Positions 1-6,008 of a DNA stretch of 10,500 nucleotides are shown piece by piece. The notes beneath the pieces were generated by a model. The model was given only the letters and a program-made list of their open reading frames with translations, searched no databases and had not been told where the DNA came from. Made by a program: the position numbers and the translations under genes. Each line of letters opens with the position of its first letter. The first letter of the stretch is position 1. This stretch comes from Symbiodinium natans (lineage: Eukaryota > Sar > Dinophyceae > Suessiales > Symbiodiniaceae): assembly GCA_905221605.1 (NCBI GenBank), contig CAJNDS010001890.1, forward strand, positions 1,309,501 through 1,320,000, in the 5' to 3' direction.

Positions 1-78
1 CACCGCTATGAGACTTGCCGGAGCTCTGTTCAAGTTGGAGCATGTCGTTCCTGCCTCCAGGACTGATATTGTATCCCG

Positions 79-100
79 AAACCCTAAAACCCTAAACCCT
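79..100 (-). repeat. Short interstitial telomere tract, CCCTAAA orientation
   Basis: About three units of CCCTAAA, one with an extra A. This is the first of many such tracts in the window. Confidence 0.8.
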
Positions 101-254
101 GACACTTCAGCTAGGCGGGCGGCAAAAAACACCTAAACCGTAGATCCTAGTATCAGACGGGGACAGATGTATGTTGGTTAAGCTCACAGTCTTTCAATCC
201 CCGAAAAGCCTCGGAGAGCCCCCCAAAGGCGCGAGTCTGAAGCATAAACATAAG

Positions 255-301
255 GGGTTTAGGGTTTAGGGTTTAGGGTTTAGGGTTTAGGGTTTAGGGT
301 T
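255..301 (+). repeat. Interstitial telomere tract, TTTAGGG orientation
   Basis: Between six and seven nearly perfect TTTAGGG units, ending abruptly at TTCCTTCTG. No variants are seen inside, which suggests a recent or well-homogenised tract. Confidence 0.95.
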
Positions 302-377
302 CCTTCTGTGTCGCACCAGGCAAGGACTTCAGAATCCTGCTCCAAAAAGGGTTTAATCGCATCCCCGTTATCTTCAA

Positions 378-393
378 GGGGGGGGGGGGGGGG
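378..393 (+). repeat. G homopolymer, 16 bases
   Basis: An uninterrupted run of 16 G followed by TTTT. It could form a G-quadruplex. Its exact length may be unreliable because homopolymers are hard to sequence. Confidence 0.9.
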
Positions 394-426
394 TTTTATC
401 CAAATGTCGTGTTTGGGGTCCAAAGA

Positions 427-460
427 GTTTAGGGTCTAGGGTTCAGGGTTTGGAGGGTTT
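427..460 (+). repeat. Degenerate telomere tract, TTTAGGG orientation
   Basis: The stretch reads as TTTAGGG, TCTAGGG, TTCAGGG and TTTGGAGGG units. About four diverged copies are present, consistent with an old tract decaying by point mutation. Confidence 0.75.
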
Positions 461-833
461 CAGTAATGACTTTAACCCTGAGAGCGTAGAGAGGGAGCTC
501 CACTCAGGCAGCACAGCTCACAGACAGCTAAGTGCTGCGAAATGACGGGAGGGAAGGGATGGAAGGGAGCTTGAGGATGTTGGTTGGTTTCAGGCTTTTT
601 TTGGGAGCCCTCAATCCCCCCCCCCCTAATTCGGAATCGAGTTCAAAAGGCGGGGTCGGTTTCGGCAGGATTTTCCGGAAAGTGTTTTTATTATTAGGGG
701 TACGTTTAATACAAGGGTGCTGTGATTAGGGTTCCCGCCCCACATGCACCCCAAGAGTCTGTCAACGAGCTGAGCCTGCGCTTAGGGTTTTTGATCTGAG
801 GGCATCGTCCCCGAGAATCCCCCTCCACCCTAT
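461..833. other. Spacer without a recognisable gene
   Basis: This holds a C11 homopolymer at 616-626 and isolated single TTAGGG/TTAGGGTTT words near 726 and 783. A 65-codon ORF (532-729) is low-complexity across the C-run and resembles nothing I know. Confidence 0.5.
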
Positions 834-852
834 AAAACCCTAAACCCTAAAC
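834..852 (-). repeat. Short telomere tract, CCCTAAA orientation
   Basis: Two CCCTAAA units with an extra leading A run. The tract sits just before the small ORF that begins at 858. Confidence 0.75.
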
Positions 853-857
853 GCAAG

Positions 858-1010
858 ATGCAGGGAGATGAGGGTTTGGCGAACTTGCGCCACGCCCTGG
901 CAAAGCGCTTCGTTCAGGCCATCGTGCAGGCGTCCCTTTGCTTCACCTCAGGAATATCGAACAGGAGCAAGGTTCATTACCAACGTTGTCCCCCGCCCCA
1001 ATCCCAGTAA
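858..1010 (+). CDS. Small unidentified ORF, 50 residues
   Basis: An ATG ORF of 50 codons plus TAA. The first 30 residues have a protein-like composition (start MQGDEGLANL, then an amphipathic stretch containing KRFVQAIVQ). The tail becomes proline- and glutamine-rich over a C-rich stretch. I do not recognise a family. No promoter, splice or poly(A) signal supports it, and an ORF this short is expected by chance. It begins 6 bp after a CCCTAAA tract, so any longer upstream reading frame is closed by the tract's stops. It could equally be a fragment of a decayed gene. Confidence 0.12.
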   Translation: MQGDEGLANLRHALAKRFVQAIVQASLCFTSGISNRSKVHYQRCPPPQSQ

Positions 1011-1070
1011 GCCATAGTCAGCCAGGAGCACGTTCTCATTTCGAGGCCCACCATGTTACCGTTTGGCGAG

Positions 1071-1108
1071 GGCTGCTGTTGTGCAACGGTAGCCTGCTGA
1101 AAGCAGCC
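1071..1108. other. Nested stem-loop
   Basis: GGCTGCT at 1071-1077 pairs perfectly with AGCAGCC at 1102-1108. Just inside the left arm, GTTG (1078-1081) pairs with CAAC (1084-1087) across a 2-base loop. It could form a branched hairpin in RNA or a small cruciform. No known RNA family is recognised. Confidence 0.5.
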
Positions 1109-1149
1109 AGGAGTGAGGGTTGAGGCTTTAGCTTTGAGGCTTTTGGAAA

Positions 1150-1211
1150 ACCCTAAACCCTAAACCCTAAACCCTAAACCCTAAACCCTAAACCCTAAAC
1201 CCTAAACCCTA
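1150..1211 (-). repeat. Interstitial telomere tract, CCCTAAA orientation
   Basis: Between eight and nine perfect CCCTAAA units with sharp edges. The left flank (1120-1147) contains a diverged 14-bp tandem duplication built on TTGAGGCTTT. Confidence 0.95.
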
Positions 1212-1327
1212 CCGGGATACTGGTGGTTTCCCCCACACACTAAGCCCAACCTGCATCCTCAGATCTCTGGTGCCTTACATCATCTGATCCGATGCTACCT
1301 GTACCCCAAACCCCAAACCTTAAACTC

Positions 1328-1345
1328 GCCCCAGCTGTGCAGGAG
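1328..1345 (+). repeat. 18-bp dispersed exact repeat, copy 1
   Basis: GCCCCAGCTGTGCAGGAG recurs exactly at 4482-4499, more than 3 kb away. Flanks of both copies share only loose similarity (GATCC and GATG words upstream, A-rich downstream), so this is probably the conserved core of a small decayed duplication. Confidence 0.8.
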
Positions 1346-1370
1346 TGAAAAAGAACCTTCAAAACCCACC

Positions 1371-1402
1371 TTAAAACTTCAAAACCCTGAAAACCCTAAA
1401 CC
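1371..1402 (-). repeat. Degenerate telomere tract, CCCTAAA orientation
   Basis: Diverged units such as CCTTAAAACTT, CCCTGAAAA and CCCTAAA. This is an old or incidental tract. Confidence 0.5.
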
Positions 1403-1513
1403 GCCTGAATGAAACCTTGTATGGGACCATAGTTTGGTCCTCGTTAGCCGTTTGCTTGGCGATCCGTGTCTAAGATGGGAACCTAAAGTTGGCCTCAGCA
1501 TCATCTTTCGTTA

Positions 1514-1524
1514 CCCCCCCCCCC
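1514..1524 (+). repeat. C homopolymer, 11 bases
   Basis: An uninterrupted C11 run in an otherwise mixed spacer. Confidence 0.9.
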
Positions 1525-1711
1525 AGTTTGGGGTTTTGGTTTTGCGGAAAAGAGATAGAACTTAGAACTTGAAACCCAACAATTCCAGTTTCCTAGTGGT
1601 TGTGTCGTGCAGGTCCTAGGAACCTAAGGATTGGGTGCCTGGAAGTATCCGGACATACTAGCATCTTAAAAACTACCCATTTAGTTTGTCGAGGTCCCTA
1701 AAGCCCTTGGC

Positions 1712-1821
1712 TATGTGGCTGTTTACGCAAGTAAGGGACCCTCATATAGACACCAAATAGTAGGATTCCCTTATAGTAAGGACCCAGATAATGTACCCTG
1801 ACTTCAGAAACCTCCCATGTA
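1712..1821 (+). mobile_element. MITE-like inverted-repeat element, copy A
   Basis: About 110 bp with imperfect inverted ends. The left end runs TATGTGG, GTTTACG, then AAGGGACC. The right end, read as its complement, runs TACATGGG, GTTTCTG, then AGGGTAC. The core CCAAATAGTAGGAT (1753-1766) is identical in copy B (3724-3737), and the flanking GTTTACG, CCTTAT, GGACCC and GTACCCT blocks line up in the same order. Both ends carry TA, compatible with a TA target duplication, but the ends are too diverged to be sure. It has no coding capacity, so any movement would need an enzyme from elsewhere. It could instead be another class of dispersed repeat. Confidence 0.55.
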
Positions 1822-1873
1822 TCAGTTTCCTCTGTGCCAAGGAAGGTCCCTTATGCGGCTCGCTTGCAGAAGC

Positions 1874-1926
1874 TGGCAATTGAATTTCTGCCAAATGTCC
1901 CTCAATTGAGGAACACACTTGGACAT
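1874..1926. other. Cluster of short palindromes
   Basis: CCTCAATTGAGG at 1900-1911 is a perfect 12-bp palindrome. ATGTCC (1895-1900) and GGACAT (1921-1926) form an outer inverted pair around it. GGCA and TGCC pair at 1875-1892. No regulator is recognised. Confidence 0.45.
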
Positions 1927-1988
1927 AGCGTATGAACCGTACAAAAGTTAAGGCAAGATTCCTGTATTAAGGAGGTATCGGCATTGGG

Positions 1989-2025
1989 CTTTAGGGTTTA
2001 GGTTTCATGAGGGTTTCGGGTTTAG
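1989..2025 (+). repeat. Degenerate telomere tract, TTTAGGG orientation
   Basis: CTTTAGGG TTTAGG followed, after a short break, by GGGTTTCGGGTTTAG. Two to four diverged units. Confidence 0.65.
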
Positions 2026-2209
2026 TAAATGCATAAGCGTTTACAGGGACGAGTGTTAGACTTTGGACCCAGTGCAGGTACTACCGTATTGCATGGCAGG
2101 AACTGAGGACCAGGGCTCTTCGACAGCCGAGTACCCGGCAAAGCTCGCGGGGTTCAGAAAAGAGAAGTTTTCTGGAGAGACCTGGAGAGAAAACAACCAC
2201 TTAAATAGG

Positions 2210-2323
2210 GCTGAGGGTTCAGGGTTTAGGATTTCGGGGTTTGGGTTTAGGGCTGAGTTCGGGCTCAGGATTTAGGCTACGCGTACCCTAAACCCTAACC
2301 GCCCTAACCCTCAACCCTAACCC
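2210..2323. repeat. Inverted pair of degenerate telomere tracts
   Basis: TTTAGGG-type units (about 2215-2276, with TTTAGGA, TTTCGGGG and CTCAGGA variants) switch at once to CCCTAAA-type units (2286-2323, with CCCTAA and CCCTCAA variants). The switch is centred on the 8-bp palindrome TACGCGTA (2278-2285). The 22 bp at 2271-2292 form a palindrome with one mismatched pair. This is the G-strand-then-C-strand order expected of an end-to-end telomere fusion, although an inversion could give the same result. Confidence 0.8.
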
Positions 2324-2412
2324 GTGGAAGGGAGAGGGGGTGTAAGGGGGGCCCCATACTCCCCAAACAAGGGCATAAAAATCCCCAATAGGCCCTAAGA
2401 AGGGAACATGGG

Positions 2413-2458
2413 ACCTAAACCCTAAACCCTACACCCTAAACCCTAAACCCTAAACCCT
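2413..2458 (-). repeat. Interstitial telomere tract, CCCTAAA orientation
   Basis: Six units of CCCTAAA, one mutated to CCCTACA. Confidence 0.9.
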
Positions 2459-2509
2459 TGTGATGCGGAGCATGGCAGAACTGGGATATGTGTCTCGGCT
2501 TGCTTGTAG

Positions 2510-2773
2510 GAGCTCTCGGAAACGAAGTCGTGGACCCGAGGCAATGCTTCTTTGTTAGTCGCTATAACAAAGGGGAAAGCCAAGGCAGTGTTCTTGAGAA
2601 GTCTGGAAGTTGTGGGGCACTTTGGTCTACAAGTGAACAGTTTGAGAACACCTTGCCAACTCGCCGAGGTAGTTCGGCTTTGCATCGCTCCGAGCGGCAA
2701 AGGAGCACGCCGTCCTACGTTAACCATTTGTTTAAAGGCTTGCAGCCAGGTTGAAGGATATCCGGGATATTGA
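2510..2773 (+). pseudogene. Possible decayed Ty1/copia integrase fragment (very tentative)
   Basis: The frame open from 2510 to the stop near 2773 has no convincing start. It contains AVFLRSLEV, then GLQVNSLRT, then a run of about 20 residues with a Cys and a Gly-Lys-Gly. In Ty1/copia integrase cores a similar order is seen: a phenylalanine-rich helix, a glycine, V..LR(T/S)D, and then a C...G element. The aspartate, NGGEF block and catalytic glutamate that should follow LRT are absent, so no active enzyme could be made. A second frame (2488-2754, from ATG) is open over the same bases and has no recognisable family. The similarity may be chance. Confidence 0.15.
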
Positions 2774-2777
2774 AACC

Positions 2778-2795
2778 CAAGGTCCTAAGACCTTG
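2778..2795. other. Perfect 7-bp hairpin
   Basis: CAAGGTC (2778-2784) and GACCTTG (2789-2795) pair across the loop CTAA. A near-palindrome, GGATATCC then GGGATAT, lies just upstream at about 2756-2770. There is no T-run, so it does not look like a terminator. Confidence 0.5.
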
Positions 2796-2821
2796 AGCCC
2801 AGAGATGTTCATCCAGAGTAC

Positions 2822-2838
2822 GGACGATGGACGATGGA
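2822..2838 (+). repeat. 7-bp tandem duplication
   Basis: GGACGAT occurs twice in tandem and is followed by GGATCGAT, a likely decayed third copy. Confidence 0.6.
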
Positions 2839-2883
2839 TCGATCTGTGGAACCACCGCGAGCGATCTACATGCTCGTCTTAGC

Positions 2884-2901
2884 GTTTAGGGTTAGGGTTT
2901 A
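2884..2901 (+). repeat. Short telomere tract, TTTAGGG orientation
   Basis: TTTAGGG, TTAGGG, TTTAAA: two units plus a six-base variant. Confidence 0.65.
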
Positions 2902-3041
2902 AACTGGTCCACCGCAATCTCTCAAACCATCCGAACCTCACCCAAAAACCCTACAGACCAGAAACTGCACGCAGGATTGACAGAACAGTTGGGCCCTATG
3001 TATTCTAAATCGGGATCTAAATCGAACACAGATATGTCTGT

Positions 3042-3099
3042 TAATATATACATATATATATATATACATGTACATATGCTTATGTTTATGTATTTATAG
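3042..3099. repeat. AT-rich microsatellite
   Basis: TA and TATG/TACA dinucleotide-type repeats, densest at 3044-3066, with TACATGTA palindromes following. It is the only markedly AT-rich stretch in the window. It could be an easily unwound element, but nothing ties it to a gene. Confidence 0.85.
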
Positions 3100-3209
3100 A
3101 TGCTAGTCATCGAGACCCCAAAACGGGGCGCATCATTTCGATCAACCCCACGTGACAAAGAAACATCCTTCAAGAGTCGAAAGCCCAAATCCCAACCTGC
3201 CCGTGGTTT

Positions 3210-3266
3210 AGGGGTTACCTGTGGCTCCCAAACCTGACAAAATAGCAGGTTATACTTCTAACCCCT
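3210..3266. other. Nested inverted repeat
   Basis: AGGGGTTA (3210-3217) pairs perfectly with TAACCCCT (3259-3266). Inside it AACCTG (3231-3236) pairs with CAGGTT (3246-3251) over a 9-base loop. The arrangement is one hairpin nested in another. Just downstream, at 3281-3299, a stretch resembles the core of the MITE-like family (CCCCCAAAATAGTAGG), so this may be the remains of another copy. Confidence 0.5.
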
Positions 3267-3410
3267 CAAATATAGAGAGAGAACCCCCAAAATAGTAGGC
3301 AAAAGGAGCTGCAGGTCGGGTTTAGGGGAGGGTTTAAGGCCCCCTGCCCCGCCGCAATAAGAAACTCTGGAGGTTTTGAGGGTCCGAGCATTCAAGATTC
3401 TAGGGCTAAG

Positions 3411-3522
3411 GCCTGGCAGGCCCAGCAGACTGCTAGGGTTTAGGGTTTAGGGTTTAGGGTTTAGGGTTTAGGGTTTAGGGTTTAGGGTTTAGGGTTTAGG
3501 GCCTGGGCACGCCCAGCAGACT
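3411..3522 (+). repeat. Telomere tract bounded by a 21-22 bp direct repeat
   Basis: About 9.5 perfect TTTAGGG units (3434-3501) lie between two near-identical copies of a flank: 3411-3431 (GCCTGGCAGGCCCAGCAGACT) and 3501-3522. The second has one extra G and one substitution. Both copies contain a short palindrome: GCCTG-G-CAGGC in the first, and CTGGGC-AC-GCCCAG in the second. The duplication suggests that the tract was inserted at a staggered break whose ends were copied, or expanded inside a small duplication. Confidence 0.9.
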
Positions 3523-3612
3523 TCTGGAGTGCTCTAGGGTTCTAGGGTGATTCAAGCTCGGCTCTTTAGGCTTTTGGGTTCAAGGTACCCTGTTGCAAAA
3601 GGGCTTCGGTTA

Positions 3613-3637
3613 TAGGGTTTAGGGTTTAGGGTTTAGG
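3613..3637 (+). repeat. Telomere tract, TTTAGGG orientation
   Basis: Three to four units, TATAGGG TTTAGGG TTTAGGG TTTAGG. Confidence 0.9.
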
Positions 3638-3684
3638 TTGAGAGATCCCTTTTCGCACCACAGGCTCCTGGGTTAAGAAGGGAT

Positions 3685-3790
3685 TTTGGGAGTTTACGAA
3701 AATTGGGGACGCCTTAAAGACCCCCAAATAGTAGGATCCCCTTATTAAAAAGGACCCCATTAAGGTACCCTCATCATCGTAAACCCGCAT
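3685..3790 (+). mobile_element. MITE-like inverted-repeat element, copy B
   Basis: About 106 bp. The left end (GGGAGTTTACGA then GGGGAC) matches the complement of the right end (GGGTTTACGA then AGGGTACC). The internal order of blocks matches copy A, with the 14-bp core identical (3724-3737). Two overlapping minus-strand ORFs of 96 and 123 codons run from about 3760 to 4131, across this end and copy C. They share no recognisable family and I regard them as chance. Confidence 0.6.
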
Positions 3791-3980
3791 GTGGGATATG
3801 TGAGTTCTTCAGGATCTCGGTCCGATGCCCATGAGCTGCAGGAGACGAGCTCGACGCGAACTCCATAGCATTCGTCTCGGCAATTCTGGAAGGTCCGTGC
3901 CCAAACAGCCGAAACCCGATACTGGCCCAAAATGCTCAGCCTGCTTGGAGCTTGATCTAGATGATGGGCCCCTGGTGGTA

Positions 3981-3988
3981 GGGGGGGG
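3981..3988 (+). repeat. G homopolymer, 8 bases
   Basis: A G8 run followed by ATCC, between MITE-like copies B and C. Confidence 0.8.
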
Positions 3989-4052
3989 ATCCCTACGAAT
4001 ATCGCAGCCACATAGGGTGTAGGGAACCCTAAACAATCCCCACCCTCGCCCC

Positions 4053-4163
4053 ATATGGGTAGTTCTCCAAATTGGGGTCTGTTTTTTGACGGCCCCCACA
4101 CACTACGCCACCTTTCCAAAAAAAGGAACACAAAGGGACCCTAATTTAGAGAACTACCCATAT
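4053..4163. mobile_element. MITE-like inverted-repeat element, copy C (best preserved)
   Basis: A 111-bp element with 27-bp terminal inverted repeats, 4053-4079 and 4137-4163, that match at 25 of 27 positions. The outer part reads ATATGGGTAGTTCTC. Its 57-bp interior is non-coding, with a T6 run and an A7 run, and a TTCC/GGAA mini-hairpin near 4113-4127. Both ends can be read as TA next to TGGGTAG, which suits the TA target preference of Tc1/mariner-type elements. The end palindrome makes the exact border ambiguous. Its ends resemble those of the other copies in the window. It would depend on an external transposase. Confidence 0.7.
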
Positions 4164-4257
4164 CATAATTTTGCTTCGTGAATTGGAGTCAAATGCTTCA
4201 ATGTTTGGGTGTTGAAGTCGTGGCTTGCTTCGCCAAGGCACGTGACAACAAGTATCA

Positions 4258-4269
4258 CCCCCCCCCCCC
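4258..4269 (+). repeat. C homopolymer, 12 bases
   Basis: A C12 run followed by TCCCGCCC. Confidence 0.9.
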
Positions 4270-4316
4270 TCCCGCCCAGTTCTACAGCATCTCGTGTTGA
4301 GGCCTAGAGGCTGTGA

Positions 4317-4347
4317 CCCTAAACCCTAAACCCTAAACCCTAAACCC
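4317..4347 (-). repeat. Telomere tract, CCCTAAA orientation
   Basis: Four CCCTAAA units. It is preceded by TTGAGGCCT, a word close to the TTCGAGGCCT that follows two TTTAGGG tracts elsewhere. Confidence 0.9.
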
Positions 4348-4406
4348 CAATTCCCTGACACTAGAGGGGAGTAGCTGTGAGACCTCCATGTGCAGTGCCA
4401 GGGGCG

Positions 4407-4433
4407 CCCTCAACCCTAAACCCTAAACCCTAA
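4407..4433 (-). repeat. Telomere tract, CCCTAAA orientation
   Basis: CCCTCAA followed by three CCCTAAA-type units, separated from the previous tract by 59 bp of mixed sequence. Confidence 0.85.
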
Positions 4434-4481
4434 GCGTCGATTCTCCTTGTAGCCCGGACATGATCCCTGCGATGTGCATTT

Positions 4482-4499
4482 GCCCCAGCTGTGCAGGAG
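4482..4499 (+). repeat. 18-bp dispersed exact repeat, copy 2
   Basis: Identical to 1328-1345 and in the same orientation. It sits between a CCCTAAA tract (4407-4433) and a TTTAGGG block (from 4526). Confidence 0.8.
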
Positions 4500-4525
4500 A
4501 AGACAACAAACCCAAACCCTGTTCA

Positions 4526-4650
4526 GGTTTAGGGTTGAGGGTTCGGGGGGAGATTAGGACATTAGAAGGGTTTAGGGTTCAGGGTTCAGGGTTCAGGGTT
4601 CAGGGTTTAGGGTTTAGGGTTTAGGGTTTAGGGTTTAGGGTTTAGGGGGG
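4526..4650 (+). repeat. Telomere tract with a TTCAGGG variant block
   Basis: A degenerate start (4526-4545) is followed by an ordered tract: TTTAGGG (4571-4577), four TTCAGGG in a row (4578-4605), then six TTTAGGG to 4650. Clustering of the T-to-C variant indicates local copying of one mutated unit. Confidence 0.95.
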
Positions 4651-4667
4651 AATCCTGTGAGGCGTCC

Positions 4668-4723
4668 GCCAAGGCGTCGACGGCGGGCTTCGCCTGAGGC
4701 CCTCATCTGTGGAGCGCCTTGGC
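4668..4723. other. GC-rich stem-loop between two telomere tracts
   Basis: GCCAAGGCG (4668-4676) pairs perfectly with CGCCTTGGC (4715-4723). The 38-base interior includes a further small GGCG/CGCC hairpin around 4682-4694 and a GTCGAC palindrome. The whole 98-bp spacer is the only non-telomeric sequence between tracts ending at 4650 and starting at 4749. A structured RNA is possible but there is no family match. Confidence 0.5.
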
Positions 4724-4748
4724 TCAGGGTCTCCATTTTGGGGAGAGG

Positions 4749-4970
4749 CTTAGGGTTTAGGGTTTAGGGTTAGGGTTTAGGGTTTAGGGTTTAGGGTTTA
4801 GGGTTTAGGGTTTAGGGTTTAGGGTTTAGGGTTTAGGGTTTAGGGTTTAGGGTTTAGGGTTAAGAGTTTAGGGTTTAGGGTTTAGGGTTTAGGGTTTAGG
4901 GTTTAGGGTTTAGGGTTTAGGGTTTAGGGTTTAGGGTTTAGGGTTTAGTTTAGGGTTTTGGGTTGGGGGT
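4749..4970 (+). repeat. Longest telomere tract, TTTAGGG orientation
   Basis: About 28-30 units over some 220 bp. There is one six-base TTAGGG unit (4770-4775) and one interruption, TTAAGAG (4860-4866). The 3' end decays through TTTAG, TTTTGGG and TTGGGGG. The near-perfect core suggests recent origin or active homogenisation. The length is still far below a true chromosome end, and unique DNA continues on both sides. Confidence 0.97.
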
Positions 4971-5031
4971 ACAGCGGCAACTGTGCACCCTTCGCTTCCC
5001 CAAAGTTTCTTTTGCGAAGATGTGCAGGGGG

Positions 5032-5162
5032 CTTAGGGTTTGGGGTTTAGGGTTTAGGGTTTAGGGCTTAGGGTTTAGGGGTTTAGGGGTTTAGGGGTTT
5101 AGGGTTTAGGGGTTTAGGGTTTAGGGTTTAGGGTTTAGGGTTTAGGGTTTAGGGTTTAGGGT
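5032..5162 (+). repeat. Telomere tract with eight-base TTTAGGGG units
   Basis: About 17 units. Four are TTTAGGGG (5074-5081, 5082-5089, 5090-5097, 5105-5112), with single TTTGGGG-like and CTTAGGG variants before them. G slippage followed by local copying explains the cluster. The tract ends in TTCGAGGCCT. Confidence 0.95.
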
Positions 5163-5172
5163 TCGAGGCCTC

Positions 5173-5208
5173 AGAACCGTCGGTGGCGTCTAGGTGTGAT
5201 ACGGTTCT
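5173..5208. other. Perfect 8-bp stem-loop beside a telomere tract
   Basis: AGAACCGT (5173-5180) pairs with ACGGTTCT (5201-5208) over a 20-base loop, ten bases after the tract that ends at 5162. Confidence 0.55.
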
Positions 5209-5250
5209 AACCAACCTAAAGGTACTCATTAGGGCTCCTAGGGTTGTGTA

Positions 5251-5330
5251 GGGTTTAGGGTTTAGGGTTTAGGGTTTAGGGTTTAGGGTTTAGGGTTTAG
5301 GGTTTAGGGTTTAGGGTTTAGGGTTTAGGG
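5251..5330 (+). repeat. Telomere tract, TTTAGGG orientation
   Basis: About 11.5 perfect units with sharp borders. The next tract (5433) is inverted, so this is the left side of a second G-strand-then-C-strand arrangement, with 102 bp between. Confidence 0.97.
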
Positions 5331-5432
5331 TAAACCTGCCTACAAGTGCCTTGAACCCTCAAGTATCACGGAAGCCTAACTTCAGTTTGTTTTAGCAAGA
5401 ACCCAGGTAAGGAGAGCTGCGAGCTGTTCGAC

Positions 5433-5467
5433 AAACCCTAAACCCTAAACCCTAAACCCTAAACCCT
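5433..5467 (-). repeat. Telomere tract, CCCTAAA orientation
   Basis: Five CCCTAAA units. The left flank has a 7-bp tandem pair, GAGCTGC GAGCTGT, at 5414-5427. Confidence 0.95.
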
Positions 5468-5525
5468 CGAAAGTTGCACTCCGAAGCGGAACCCTTCAGA
5501 CCGGCCTAAGCACCAGGGCAAGTAG

Positions 5526-5650
5526 GCCCTAGACCCCAACCCTCTAACCCTAAACCCACAAACCCTAAAGCCTTAACCCTAAACCCCTAACCCTAAACCC
5601 TGAACCCTAAACCCTAAACCCCTATCCCTAAACCCTAAACCCCTGACCCC
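5526..5650 (-). repeat. Degenerate telomere tract, CCCTAAA orientation
   Basis: About 16 irregular units including CCCCTAA, CCCTGAA, CCCTATCCCTAAA and insertions such as GCCTT. The mixture of indels and substitutions marks an older tract than its neighbours. Confidence 0.9.
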
Positions 5651-5756
5651 AAAGTCCATCCGAGGATTCTCGTGAACGCCGACGCTCTGCACATCGCCCA
5701 GATGTATGCCGACGACCGACGTACAGTGGGGCCACACACCTGAGCTGGTTAAGGGA

Positions 5757-5780
5757 TAGGGGTTTAGGGTTTAGGGTTTA
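5757..5780 (+). repeat. Short telomere tract, TTTAGGG orientation
   Basis: About three units, ending at TTTCATGG, where a possible end of the split MITE-like copy begins. Confidence 0.85.
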
Positions 5781-5782
5781 TT

Positions 5783-5935
5783 TCATGGAATGAGGGGGTT
5801 TCCGAAAATAGTGAATTGGGGGGGGGGGGGGGGTCGGGTTTAGGGTTTAGGGCTTTGGGGGTCCCTTTTAAGGGGAATCTATTCTATTTGGGGTAAGACA
5901 GGGGTACCCCTATTTTGGGAAATACCCATGAGGCA
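5783..5935 (-). mobile_element. MITE-like element, copy E, split by G16 and telomere units (tentative)
   Basis: On the minus strand the segment 5857-5935 carries CATGGGTATTTCCC, a GGGGTACCCC palindrome (5901-5910), then CCCCAAATAGAATAG and TTCCCCTTAAAAGGGACC. This matches copy B block for block. On the plus strand 5784-5819 (CATGGAATG, TTTCC.AAAATAG, AATTGGGG) resembles the other inverted end. Between them lie G16 (5818-5833) and two to three TTTAGGG units (5836-5852). The simplest reading is a telomere-type insertion into the element. The left end is weakly supported. Confidence 0.4.
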
Positions 5936-6008
5936 AGGGTAGAAGAGTTAGGCTTTCAGGCTTGAGGATCTATGGCGCCGAGGGTTTTCCATGCTGGGTG
6001 GGTGTGGC

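Noticed and set aside
1150-1211. Template of a telomerase RNA gene
   Set aside because: A telomerase RNA template has only about 1.5 repeats inside a structured RNA with promoter elements. No tract here has such context, and every CCCTAAA tract would match equally well.
2922-3188. 88-codon minus-strand ORF with a YIY/CIYIYMYI stretch as a membrane protein
   Set aside because: The hydrophobic tyrosine/isoleucine stretch is simply the translation of the TA microsatellite at 3042-3099.
3760-4131. Overlapping minus-strand ORFs (123 and 96 codons) as genes
   Set aside because: They run across the end of one MITE-like element, the inverted repeats of another and a G8 run, overlap each other in different frames and show no motif.
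4749-4970. True chromosome end (terminal telomere)
   Set aside because: Non-telomeric sequence continues on both sides, the tract is only about 220 bp, and tracts of both orientations surround it.
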